From Anaerocolumna sp. AGMB13020 (GTDB lineage: Bacteria; Bacillota; Clostridia; Lachnospirales; Lachnospiraceae): a DNA stretch of 64,000 nt. This document shows positions 28,360-36,955 of the stretch, one piece after another (positions within the stretch are counted from its first letter, which is position 1; each line of letters opens with the position of its first letter). Below the pieces are notes generated by a model. The model was not told the origin of the DNA. It saw only the letters and a program-made list of their open reading frames with translations, and made no database searches. The stretch spans positions 2,933,501 to 2,997,500 of the forward strand of contig NZ_CP136910.1 of the NCBI RefSeq assembly GCF_033100115.1, read 5' to 3'. The translations under genes were made by a program, and so were the position numbers.

Positions 28360-28512
28360 CTTATTTCTTCCTGCCCGCTGCCAGTATCGTCTTTGTATTA
28401 GCTCCTACTCCCCAACTGGTTCCAGGTTTCCAATCTAACTGCTTCCAATATAAAAGCACTTCTGCTCTTGTTTTACTCCGTGGTCTCTATCCACCACCAA
28501 CAGTACAAACAA

Positions 28513-28554
28513 TTAAGGAGGTGTCTTTCCATATATCAGAAAGACACCTCCTTT
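28513..28554 (-). terminator. Terminator after the DUF3810 gene
   Basis: AAGGAGGTGTCTTTC pairs with GAAAGACACCTCCTT over 15 bp. It lies just downstream of the minus-strand gene ending at 28568. Confidence 0.75.
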
Positions 28555-28567
28555 GGTTTAAATCCCT

Positions 28568-29728
28568 TTATTCTCCTGCCTTGAACTCCGCCAGCAAAAG
28601 ATCTACCATTCTTCCGTAGCTCTTCACTCCGTCACTCTGTTTATTGGCCTTTAGATAAGTATCATTCAGAGTACTTGATGCAGTACTGATGACAGTATCC
28701 TCAAATTGTACCCAATAATAATAGTTTTCTCTTAAATCAGCTTTCATTTCCTCACTATAGAGTGCCCTTGCCTGTTCATAATATTCCGTAGACTGTTGAT
28801 AAAGCTGATTCCCCACATAAGCCAGGGCCAGCATTAATCCGCTGTATTTTAAGACATTGTCATCTGAATTGCTGCATACAAGATAAGAAATAAAATTAGC
28901 TTCGTCTTCTCTCATAAAACCTCGAAGATGTGCCAATTCATGAAGCATTGTAGCAGGAATCGTATAATCCGGTACATCAATGTTTACATTTGCTTCCATT
29001 GTAAAAGGCCAGAATATGCCGGTAATCTCCATGGCAGACATAACCCTGGAAGAGGATACCGCTTTTACAGATTTATAATTTCCTTCCAGCTGCGGGTATT
29101 TTGTGCCGATTTTCTCATAGGCTGCTGCAGCTGCATTAACCAGGTCTGTCCAGTTACTTTTGTCAATAATGATGGCTCCGTCCTGCGTGAAGGCTCCCCC
29201 CTCTTCCGTTATGAGTTTGCGAACCTCTGCAGCTCTTACCGCAAGGCTCTTATTCAGCTCATAAAGGTCCTGGACGGAAGATTTCTCTAAGGTATAGCCG
29301 CTGATTTGCGCAAAAGAATATCTGTTGTAATTTATGCCAGCTGTAATTACATAAAGAAAAAAGATTACACTGGCAATACATCCTATATTAATCAAAGAAA
29401 GCATAAAAATATATGCTGCTGTCTTTTCTTTTTGTCTTCTTTTTAGAAGTTGAAATATAAGGTACACGAAACCTGCAAGAACTACCGGCAGGAAAAGTTT
29501 AATTATAACTTCCATTATGGAGAAAGGAATCTTATCCGTCAAAAAACTGACAGCATAGGCTATCCCTTTGTAAATTTTACGCGCAAAAATCATCTCCGCA
29601 AAATAAGAGCTTTTTTGTGATATCAAAAGTAAGATATAGGCTAGCGGAGCTAATAAAATTATAAATATCCTTTTCTTACGAAAAGCCATGTACCATTTAT
29701 TTGAATTCAGTGTCTTTGTTTCCTTCAA
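28568..29728 (-). CDS. DUF3810 membrane protein with zincin-like HExxH motif
   Basis: A 386-residue protein. It has three hydrophobic segments in the first third (near 21-37, 70-95 and 107-131). An extracytoplasmic or cytoplasmic domain follows with MLHELAHLRGF (HELAH 263-267) and a downstream acidic residue E277, as in gluzincin metalloproteases. I associate this layout with DUF3810. The start is TTG at 29728, right after GGAGGAG. It lies 21 bases after the sigma-like gene, so the two form an operon with a terminator. Protease activity is inferred from the HExxH motif only. Confidence 0.75.
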   Translation of the reverse strand: MKETKTLNSNKWYMAFRKKRIFIILLAPLAYILLLISQKSSYFAEMIFARKIYKGIAYAVSFLTDKIPFSIMEVIIKLFLPVVLAGFVYLIFQLLKRRQKEKTAAYIFMLSLINIGCIASVIFFLYVITAGINYNRYSFAQISGYTLEKSSVQDLYELNKSLAVRAAEVRKLITEEGGAFTQDGAIIIDKSNWTDLVNAAAAAYEKIGTKYPQLEGNYKSVKAVSSSRVMSAMEITGIFWPFTMEANVNIDVPDYTIPATMLHELAHLRGFMREDEANFISYLVCSNSDDNVLKYSGLMLALAYVGNQLYQQSTEYYEQARALYSEEMKADLRENYYYWVQFEDTVISTASSTLNDTYLKANKQSDGVKSYGRMVDLLLAEFKAGE

Positions 29729-29749
29729 TTAGCTCCTCCCTTTTCAAGG

Positions 29750-30607
29750 CTACTTATCTTCATGTTCCATACTTAATTTTACACCATCAGCAGACATATT
29801 AATAATGTCAATTAATTCCTCTTCAGACATCTTTACATATCTTGCCAGCTCGTGCAGATTGCCCTCCCTGCCGAGTTCTTCCGCCAATTCCTCAGAAGCA
29901 CTCTTTATATGGCTGATCTTATTGATAATATCCTTTTCAAAACTGCTGCTCTCCGTGTTTTCATAGACTGCCTGCTCCAGCGCATTCTTGATATAACCCT
30001 CTAAGAAACTGATCTCACTCTCTAAGACCGTCTCGCTGTACAGTGCTTCTACCCCGCACAAAAGTCCAATATTTCCCTCCTGTATCAGATCCTCCAGGGT
30101 TACCCCCCTGTTCTGATAATTTTTTGCCAATTCCACAACCTTATGAAGGTTTACTTCAATAAACCTTTCCTTAACCTCTTCTTTTTTCCCTCTTATGGAC
30201 ATCAGCAAGGTTCCATACTCCGCTTCATCCGCCCTTTTTACCGCTGAAATATCCTCAAGGTACATCTTTAAATATTGGGAATCTTCTCCTGTCTGCTTCA
30301 CGACACTTTCTAAGCTTTGGGTATCGTCCTCCTTAGAGGCCTCCTCCTTCTCCTGGGAGCCTTCTTCCGCTTTTTCGCTTTCCTCGACTGCTTCTTTGTA
30401 TTCATCAAAAGCCTTTGTATTTACATATCCCTTAACCTTTATATGATTTGCTGCGAGGTAAGCGAAAATATGCTCATATTGACTTTCATTGAGCCCCATA
30501 CCGCCAAAGAACTCTTTTATCTCATTCATCCCCAGCTCATTCCCCTGTACTCTTGCAACCTCTAAGACGTCCTTTAACATGTCCTGAAATTTATTCTTAT
30601 CTTCCAT
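29750..30607 (-). CDS. Sigma-70-like protein lacking regions 2.4 and 4
   Basis: A 285-residue protein. About 1-58 resembles sigma-A region 1.1. An acidic linker follows (70-100). DSQYLKMYLEDISAV (about 107-121) matches region 1.2. FIEVNLHKVVELAKNYQNRG followed by LEDLIQEGNIGLL matches regions 2.1-2.2, the core-polymerase binding part. The block that reads the -10 element (the usual FSTYATWWIRQAI) is replaced by an unrelated acidic helix. A region-3-like piece (ELAEELGREGNLHELARYVKMSEEEL) ends the protein, and region 4 is absent. It may bind polymerase without choosing promoters, or be regulatory. RBS AAGAGG. Confidence 0.75.
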   Translation of the reverse strand: MEDKNKFQDMLKDVLEVARVQGNELGMNEIKEFFGGMGLNESQYEHIFAYLAANHIKVKGYVNTKAFDEYKEAVEESEKAEEGSQEKEEASKEDDTQSLESVVKQTGEDSQYLKMYLEDISAVKRADEAEYGTLLMSIRGKKEEVKERFIEVNLHKVVELAKNYQNRGVTLEDLIQEGNIGLLCGVEALYSETVLESEISFLEGYIKNALEQAVYENTESSSFEKDIINKISHIKSASEELAEELGREGNLHELARYVKMSEEELIDIINMSADGVKLSMEHEDK

Positions 30608-30927
30608 ATATACCTCTTTTCCTGCAACTACTGAGAGAGATTATACTCTCTGCTTCTTTTCTTATTTTATCATATCTTAATACTTCCCGCAAATGCCATA
30701 TGTAAACACCATAACGCCTTCCCTGCTTCGTTGGGTAAAAGGGAATTTTATGTCGGAATTACTTATGAGTAACAGATGAGATGAGGTTGGCGCAACAGAT
30801 ATTTTCCAGTAAATAGTTCTTAATGACACCAAGCAGAATGTAGCCCTAATGATCAATGATATAAATATTCCTTAATCTCGTAGGACGTTTAAAGATAAGA
30901 CTGCCATGCACATACACACAACATATC
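30608..30927. other. Non-coding gap between divergent genes
   Basis: About 320 AT-rich bases upstream of the sigma-like gene and of the S1 protein. Apart from the promoter at 30928-30956 I recognise no RNA gene or ORF. Confidence 0.45.
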
Positions 30928-30956
30928 TTGCTTAGATTCCATTAATAGGCTATACT
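30928..30956 (+). promoter_or_regulatory. Sigma-A promoter of the S1-domain gene
   Basis: TTGCTT (30928-30933) and TATACT (30951-30956) are 17 bases apart and 38 bases upstream of the start codon. Confidence 0.7.
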
Positions 30957-30994
30957 ATTATATAACGAACCACAAACAAGAGAGGAGCACCAAA

Positions 30995-31972
30995 ATGAGC
31001 GATGAATTAGAAGTGAAAGCGGAAGAGGCTGTTTCTGTGCCGGAAACCACGCCTCAGGAAGCAATTCCGTCCATGGAAGAATTTGAAGAGCAAATTAGCC
31101 TATCCCTTCATAAAATTGAAGAAGGCGAACTGGTAAAAGGTACTGTAATCGGTATCTCGGAAACAGAGGTTACACTGGACCTGGGTTATTATGCTGAAGG
31201 CATTATCCCTTTAGAAGAACTTAGCAACGATCCCAGATTCTCTATTAAAGGGGATGTGACAATCGGAGAAGAATTTTCCGCTGTAGTTATTAGAGAAGAT
31301 GATGGAAAAGGAAATATCCTTTTATCCAAAAAAGAAGCTGACAACCTCCTGTCCTGGACTGCTTTAAAAGAGTATCTGGAAAACAAAACGGTGCTAAAGG
31401 TTAAGATAGCGCAGGAAGTAAACGGAGGCGTTACTACTTATCTGTTAGGAATCCGAGGCTTTATACCTGCCTCTCAGCTTTCTCTTACCTACGTGGAGGA
31501 TCTGAGCTCCTGGGTTAATAAAGAGGTAGATGTACAGGTAATTACAGTGGAAGAAGATAAAAAGAAACTGGTGCTTTCTGCAAAAGAAGTAGAAAAGGAA
31601 CAGGTTAAGGAAGAAAAATTAAGTAAGATCTCTCATCTGCCTATCGGCCTTGTTACCAATGGAACTGTGGATAAATTAGCTCCTTATGGTGCCTTTGTAA
31701 GTTTAGGAAATGGTCTGTCCGGTCTGGTTCATATTTCTCAAATTGCCAACAAACGCCTTAAAACTCCCGGAGAAGTTTTAAAAGAAGGACAAGAAGTAAC
31801 CGTTAAGATTATTGAAGTAAAGGATGGCAAGATCAGTCTTAGCATAAAAGCTGTTGAGGAAAAAGCAGAGATTTCAGAAAACGTTGAAGCAGCTCCTTTT
31901 GAATATTCCTCCGGTGAAGAAGCTTCCACAGGTCTGGCAGGACTGCTTTCGAAATTTAAGCTCCCCGAATAA
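30995..31972 (+). CDS. RNA-binding protein with three S1 domains (RpsA-like)
   Basis: A 325-residue protein. An acidic N-terminus (1-40) is followed by S1 domains at about 43-113, 128-197 (divergent) and 216-286. The third is the most canonical (GTVDKLAPYGAFVSLGNGLSGLVHISQI). The tail is Glu/Ser-rich. Firmicutes often have such short S1 homologues with three or four repeats instead of the six of E. coli S1. They bind mRNA and may help translation or RNA turnover. AGAGGAG precedes the ATG, with a good promoter upstream. It is monocistronic or weakly linked to the LacI gene that follows. Confidence 0.87.
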   Translation: MSDELEVKAEEAVSVPETTPQEAIPSMEEFEEQISLSLHKIEEGELVKGTVIGISETEVTLDLGYYAEGIIPLEELSNDPRFSIKGDVTIGEEFSAVVIREDDGKGNILLSKKEADNLLSWTALKEYLENKTVLKVKIAQEVNGGVTTYLLGIRGFIPASQLSLTYVEDLSSWVNKEVDVQVITVEEDKKKLVLSAKEVEKEQVKEEKLSKISHLPIGLVTNGTVDKLAPYGAFVSLGNGLSGLVHISQIANKRLKTPGEVLKEGQEVTVKIIEVKDGKISLSIKAVEEKAEISENVEAAPFEYSSGEEASTGLAGLLSKFKLPE

Positions 31973-32019
31973 CCAACCGAACAAAACGCTTCCCAGTACA
32001 ACCTTATCAGTATTTAAAG

Positions 32020-32048
32020 TTGACAAACAAAATTCTGTACATTAAAAT
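32020..32048 (+). promoter_or_regulatory. Sigma-A promoter of the second-locus LacI gene
   Basis: TTGACA (32020-32025) and TAAAAT (32043-32048) are 17 bases apart and 53 bases upstream of the start codon. Confidence 0.7.
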
Positions 32049-32101
32049 ACTAGAGTAAAAAGAAAGTAAATTAAGTTAAAAAGTTGATTAAGAGGGTAAA
32101 T

Positions 32102-33115
32102 ATGGACAGGAAAGTCAAAATGGAAGATATAGCCAACTCTTTGGGCGTGAGCATTGTCACTGTATCAAAGGCACTTTCAGGTAAAAAAGGTGTAAGTGAG
32201 GAAATGCGGGAGAAAATAAAAGACCTTGCAAAAGAAATGGGATATCAACAATCCAATTCTTCCAAAGGCCTTAAAGAGGGCAGAAGTTATAATATCGGTA
32301 TAGTTGTGCCTGGGCGTTATTTTGGCAAATATGTCTCTTTTTACTGGCAGCTATACCAGGAGGTAACAGCAAATGCCACCGCTAACCAATGCTTCACCAT
32401 GCTGGAGGTTATCAGCCCTGAAGCAGAAGATAATCCAGAAATCCCCCTGCTTATCCGTGAGAAAAAGGTGGATGGTATTATACTGATGGGTCAGCCAAAA
32501 AGCAAGTATTTATTAAAGCTGAAAGACGGATTAAATATTCCATTGATATGCCTTGACTTTTATGATAAGGACCTGGACTGCGACGCTGTTGTATCCAACG
32601 GTTTTTACGGAACCTACGTCCTTACCAATCTGCTGTTTAGCAGAGGCCATCAGGATATCGCTTACGTGGGAACACTTCTGTATACAAGCAGTATTACAGA
32701 CCGTTATTTAGGCTATTATAAATCCATGTTAGAGCACGGGCTTTCCGTTACAGAGGATAGGCTCTTAGATGACAGAGACTGGAAAACCGGCGATGTAGTA
32801 GGTTTCCCTTTTGTATTTCCTGACAAAATGCCAACCGCTTTCGTATGTAACAGCGATCTGACTGCCTGCTCCCTTATCAAAGCCCTTCAGAAAAAGGGGT
32901 ATGAAGTACCAAAGGATATCTCGGTAGTTGGCTTTGATAATTATCTTTATCCGGGCTTATGCAATATCGGCATAACAACCTATGATGTCAATGTCAGGGA
33001 AATGGCATTAAGAAGTATCAACAATCTTATTGAAAAAATAAATAATCCTTCCAGGAATTTTGGGATTTCTATTGTTGAAGGTAATATCGTCCACAAAGAC
33101 AGTGTGGCGTACTAA
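32102..33115 (+). CDS. LacI-family regulator, second sugar locus
   Basis: A 337-residue regulator. I chose ATG 32102 (MDRKVKMEDIANSLG) with AGAGGG before it, over an in-frame TTG at 32084 that lacks a site. The helix-turn-helix is KMEDIANSLGVSIVTVSKAL. The C-terminal sensor has IGIVVPGRYFGKYVSFYWQL and ISVVGFDNYLYPGLCNIGITT. Its stop lies only three bases from the stop of the convergent AraC-type gene, and an ABC importer with a GH130 enzyme follows. A role in controlling that importer is likely but not proven. Confidence 0.85.
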   Translation: MDRKVKMEDIANSLGVSIVTVSKALSGKKGVSEEMREKIKDLAKEMGYQQSNSSKGLKEGRSYNIGIVVPGRYFGKYVSFYWQLYQEVTANATANQCFTMLEVISPEAEDNPEIPLLIREKKVDGIILMGQPKSKYLLKLKDGLNIPLICLDFYDKDLDCDAVVSNGFYGTYVLTNLLFSRGHQDIAYVGTLLYTSSITDRYLGYYKSMLEHGLSVTEDRLLDDRDWKTGDVVGFPFVFPDKMPTAFVCNSDLTACSLIKALQKKGYEVPKDISVVGFDNYLYPGLCNIGITTYDVNVREMALRSINNLIEKINNPSRNFGISIVEGNIVHKDSVAY

Positions 33116-33118
33116 TTA

Positions 33119-34006
33119 TTATGGAGCAGCTCTTTTACGGTAGTTAAGAGGAGTTGCTCCTGTTTTTTGTCTGAAAATCCGGATGAAATTATTGGTATTA
33201 TCAAAACCCACCATTCTCCCGATTTCGTTTACCCGCTTATCCGTACTTATTAAGGCTTCCTTTGCCACCTTAATTCGAATGTCATTCAGATACTGCATGG
33301 GGGAACAACCATAAGCAGCAGAAAATTCTCTGCATATCTGATATTTGCTGATTTGATACTTTGCAGAGAGATTATCAAGGGTATATCTGGCTTTACAATC
33401 TTCTTCAAAACTTAACTTGATTTTTCTGATATATTCTGGCAGAAGTTTATCCCCTTCTCCCTTTTTCTCTTTCTCTGCTGCCATACCTAATAAAATATCC
33501 AGAATCAGCTTAGACTGGAGCATATAATTGCCATACTCCTTTGACAGCTGCTCGTAAAGTTCATTGATTCCATGGGGAATTAAAGATCCCTCCGGGACCT
33601 TGTGTAGCAGCTCAATATCCCACCTGCCTGCTTCATAGAGAAAAGGAAGGAGGCTTCCCTGTATATAAAAAGCTGTATGGTACCAGGTCTTTGGAACTTT
33701 AATCTGATATTTCATACGACAGTTAATAAAACAAAGCGTTCCTTCTGTAAGCTCATAGGTACCTGATTTTACAGACAGCTGCCCCAAACCGCTGTGAGTA
33801 TAGATAAGGCAATAGGCATCCAGATAGTTTATGTCAAGTGAATAAGAATCCTTTGCTTTAACCTCAAGGAACGCTTCTGCAAATGGAAGATTATCCTTAA
33901 CTGTCTGAGGAACACTGACAGCAGTAGGCACATACTTATCAGCCAGAGTCTTGCCATAATAAGCATAAGATGAAATTGCATTACTAAATCTTTGACCAAA
34001 ATCCAC
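33119..34006 (-). CDS. AraC-family transcriptional regulator
   Basis: A 295-residue regulator with an N-terminal cupin-like sugar-sensing part (about 1-165) and a C-terminal pair of helix-turn-helix motifs (about 195-292). These carry ISKYQICREFSAAYGCSPMQYL and the signature EIGRMVGFDNTNNFIRIFRQKTGATPLNYR. The start is GTG at 34006 with AAAGGAGAG upstream at slightly long spacing. No better start follows. It is divergent from the sugar-binding protein gene, and its upstream region holds tandem direct repeats, so it probably activates the ABC/GH130 operon when substrate is present. Confidence 0.87.
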   Translation of the reverse strand: MDFGQRFSNAISSYAYYGKTLADKYVPTAVSVPQTVKDNLPFAEAFLEVKAKDSYSLDINYLDAYCLIYTHSGLGQLSVKSGTYELTEGTLCFINCRMKYQIKVPKTWYHTAFYIQGSLLPFLYEAGRWDIELLHKVPEGSLIPHGINELYEQLSKEYGNYMLQSKLILDILLGMAAEKEKKGEGDKLLPEYIRKIKLSFEEDCKARYTLDNLSAKYQISKYQICREFSAAYGCSPMQYLNDIRIKVAKEALISTDKRVNEIGRMVGFDNTNNFIRIFRQKTGATPLNYRKRAAP

Positions 34007-34479
34007 GTTCTTTTCACTCTCCTTTCAAGGCAAAGGTAATCTGTTTTTTTTACCATAATACCTTTTATCTGGGTACTTATGCACAAAATAGTTTCAAAAG
34101 CTTGTCTTCCTATAATAATAAGGTATAAAATAGTTTATAGCAATATGATTTTATAACCTGTTAAGTTAATTTTTTTATATTAATAACTCTATATAAATCA
34201 GTTAAAGTAAGATTAACTCAGTTAACTTATGCAATTTATTAGGTGGTTGTATGAATGTACGTTTTTTTCCTTTAGCATAAGTGCACAATTATTCTAGTTT
34301 TATATATCCAAAAAGTATATTTTGCATAGTTTTCGCAAGATTCGACTTAATTTTGCAAGATTGGTAGATGACTAAATGTGAAAGTAAATATACAATTAAA
34401 TTCAAGATTAAAAACCTAGTTTTTTTAAGAAGTTTTTAGTCTAATGTTTACTTAAAACAAATATTTAAGGAGGAATTTT
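34007..34479. promoter_or_regulatory. Divergent control region of the GH130/ABC locus
   Basis: A 473-base AT-rich region. GCAAGATT occurs at 34335-34342 and 34355-34362, 20 bases apart on the same strand, the two-turn spacing typical of AraC-family sites. TCAGTTAA also recurs 20 bases apart (about 34199 and 34219). Both pairs lie between the divergent AraC and binding-protein genes. I do not assign a -35/-10 with confidence. Confidence 0.5.
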
Positions 34480-35928
34480 ATGAAACTAAAAAAAGTTTTG
34501 GCAGTTGTTCTTGCATCTATGATGGTAGTTTCCATGGTTGGATGCTCCTCAAACAGCAACAACACAAACAAGACAAATGAGCCTGCAGCAACTGAAGGAG
34601 CATCCTCTTCTGAAGGCACAGGATCTGAAGGTACTGATTTATCATCATTAAAAGGAACTACCATTAGTGTATATACACATGGCGGAAACAGAGTTTTAGG
34701 TGAAGAGAAGAAAGACAAAGATGGTAATACATATCGTGATGAGTCTACTGCTTACTTAAAACAGTTAGCTGAGAAGTTTACAGCAGAAACCGGTATCAAT
34801 GTTGATCTTAACGTTATCTCTAATGAAGATGAATTAAGACCTCTGTTCCAGGTACAGGATGAATCCGTTGACATCTTTACAGCTCCCAACTGGAGCCTTG
34901 AAGAGTGGGCACAGTATTCAGAGCCTTACTTTACAATAGAAGAAGGTAAAGAATTATATGGCGACTATGCAATGGCAATGCCTAATGACGGTACAACCAT
35001 CTACAGCGTAATGCCCGGCAGAGCCTACAACCAGGCTGTAGTATACAATGAAGAAGTTATCAAAGCAGCTGGATATGATGAGATTCCTGCTACGCTTGAA
35101 GAGTTCAACAAAATGTGCGAAGCTATCAAAGCAAACGGCGTAACACCTATCTCTTTACACAGAATTGAGAATTGGCCTCTTGCAACGGTACAGGATTTCG
35201 CATCCTATGTTGCTGGTGATGCTAACGTATTTGCTGAGACATTAAAAACTGAGAATCCTTTCAGTGAAACTGCTCCTTTTGGTAAAACAATCAAAATGTA
35301 CACAGAGTGGAAAGCAAAAGGATACTTTGAGCCTGAAGTTTATACTGATTTCGGTGTAGCTATGGACAGCGTTGCTTATGGAAAAGCTGGTATGATGCTT
35401 TTCGGTTCATGGGTTGTTCCTCAGATCCAGGGACGTGTTCCTGAAGGAAAAGATCCTTCCATTATCAAATTTGCTCCCGCTCCTGATTTCGGTGCAGGAA
35501 GATATGTCCTTGCAGCTCCTGCTGACAACTGGGCAATCAGCAAATTCTCCAAGAACAAAGAAGCAGCCAGAGCTTTCATTGAGTATGTTTCTGAAGATGC
35601 ACAGTTTATCGCAGACAGCGGATATATCGCTAACAAAAAAGGTGTGACTCCTATTGTTCCTGAACTGTACTCCATCATTGATAAAATGGTTGAAAGCGGA
35701 GACTGCAAAGTTCTTCTCTCCCCTGCTACTGATGCAAACACTCTTGCTAATCAGGATGTTTTAACAGAAGCTGGTTTATATGCAGATTACAAATATGTTG
35801 GACTTTTATTCGATGCTCTTGATACAACAAAACCTGATGACTGGACAGCTTACAACAAGCAGGTAGATGTACAGAACAAAGCTTACAAAGAATACAAAGA
35901 AGAACTCGGACTTGAGTGGGTAGACTAA
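34480..35928 (+). CDS. Sugar ABC transporter binding lipoprotein, second locus
   Basis: A 482-residue extracytoplasmic solute-binding protein. The signal peptide MKLKKVLAVVLASMMVVSMV ends in a lipobox with Cys22. An Asn/Ser/Thr-rich linker follows, then a family-1 binding fold (ISVYTHGGNRVLG to the end). AAGGAGG precedes the ATG. It heads an operon with two permeases and a DUF624 protein, followed by a GH130 phosphorylase. A beta-mannooligosaccharide is therefore the likely ligand, though a different mannoside or an N-glycan fragment is possible. Use of few codons (GCA, GCT, GAA, AAA) suggests high expression. Confidence 0.88.
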   Translation: MKLKKVLAVVLASMMVVSMVGCSSNSNNTNKTNEPAATEGASSSEGTGSEGTDLSSLKGTTISVYTHGGNRVLGEEKKDKDGNTYRDESTAYLKQLAEKFTAETGINVDLNVISNEDELRPLFQVQDESVDIFTAPNWSLEEWAQYSEPYFTIEEGKELYGDYAMAMPNDGTTIYSVMPGRAYNQAVVYNEEVIKAAGYDEIPATLEEFNKMCEAIKANGVTPISLHRIENWPLATVQDFASYVAGDANVFAETLKTENPFSETAPFGKTIKMYTEWKAKGYFEPEVYTDFGVAMDSVAYGKAGMMLFGSWVVPQIQGRVPEGKDPSIIKFAPAPDFGAGRYVLAAPADNWAISKFSKNKEAARAFIEYVSEDAQFIADSGYIANKKGVTPIVPELYSIIDKMVESGDCKVLLSPATDANTLANQDVLTEAGLYADYKYVGLLFDALDTTKPDDWTAYNKQVDVQNKAYKEYKEELGLEWVD

Positions 35929-35956
35929 TCTAACACTACCGATTTACCGCAATGTA

Positions 35957-36000
35957 AGAGCCAGTCACAGGCCGTTGCCCTACGGCCTGTGAGGGCTCTT
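35957..36000 (+). terminator. Hairpin between binding protein and permease genes
   Basis: AGAGCC/GGGCTCT and CACAGGCCGT/ACGGCCTGTG form a nearly continuous stem. Only two T residues follow, so it is likely a leaky stop or 3' protector that keeps binding-protein mRNA above permease mRNA. Confidence 0.7.
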
Positions 36001-36085
36001 TGGCGGTTTCACAAAGACAACAATCACAAATGTAACATTAGCAGTCTGGACTTCCCCATTCAGGCCTGCAGTGAAAGAGGTTGAA

Positions 36086-36955
36086 ATGAAACAAACAAAA
36101 AGCAGCAAAATCATTATTTTTGCATTTTTAGTGATACCGGTCATTCAGTTACTGGTATTCTCCTATATTCCTATCTTAACTAATGTTTATCTGAGTTTTA
36201 CCAACTATAAAGGTGTTGGAGCTCCCAGATGGATTGGACTTAAGAATTACGAAAGATTGCTGACTGATCCACAGTATATCATGGTTTTCAAGAACTGCCT
36301 CTGGTATATGATTGTTGCCATACCACAGCTGGTATTTGCATTTTTCCTTGCAATCTTTGTAAACGGAAAGTTCAGAGGTTTAAACCTGTTTAAAGGAATT
36401 CTGATTATTCCTTATTTATTAAATGGTGTTATCGTATCAACAATTTTCATCATATTCTTTAATAACTCCGGTACTCTTAACCTGATACTTGATACAATTG
36501 GTCTTGGAGCATTAAAACAGCAATGGCTTCAGAACCTGAATTTAGTTAACCCCTCTATTGCTTCCATCAGTATCTGGCGTTATTATGGTATGAACTTTAT
36601 TATGTTCTTTGGTGCTCTTCAGACGATTTCAACCGATTTATTTGAAGCAGCTGCCGTAGATGGCTGTACAAAATGGCAGGAAATTCTCTACATATCCATT
36701 CCTTCCATCCGTAACGTATTGTTTATTAATATATTACTAAGTGTTTCCGGTTCCATTCAGGTATTTGAAATCCCTTATATTATGATGAACGGTTCTAATG
36801 GAACAGTAACACCTGTTATTCAGATTCAGCAGAGTGCCTTTATGGAGAACCGTGTTGGTTTTGCTGCTGCATTGTCCATAATGGTATTCGTTATCGTTGT
36901 TTTAGCTGTTGGTTTACAGAGTATCTTTAACAAGAAAGGAGAAAGTGCAAGATGA
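36086..36955 (+). CDS. Sugar ABC transporter permease, UgpA/MalF type
   Basis: A 289-residue inner-membrane permease with about six hydrophobic segments. The EAA loop EAAAVDGCTKWQEILYISIP is the ATPase contact site. ATG 36086 follows AGAGG. A GTG at 36071 lies upstream of that site and is unlikely. It overlaps the next permease by four bases (ATGA), so the two are translationally coupled subunits of one channel. Confidence 0.9.
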   Translation: MKQTKSSKIIIFAFLVIPVIQLLVFSYIPILTNVYLSFTNYKGVGAPRWIGLKNYERLLTDPQYIMVFKNCLWYMIVAIPQLVFAFFLAIFVNGKFRGLNLFKGILIIPYLLNGVIVSTIFIIFFNNSGTLNLILDTIGLGALKQQWLQNLNLVNPSIASISIWRYYGMNFIMFFGALQTISTDLFEAAAVDGCTKWQEILYISIPSIRNVLFINILLSVSGSIQVFEIPYIMMNGSNGTVTPVIQIQQSAFMENRVGFAAALSIMVFVIVVLAVGLQSIFNKKGESAR

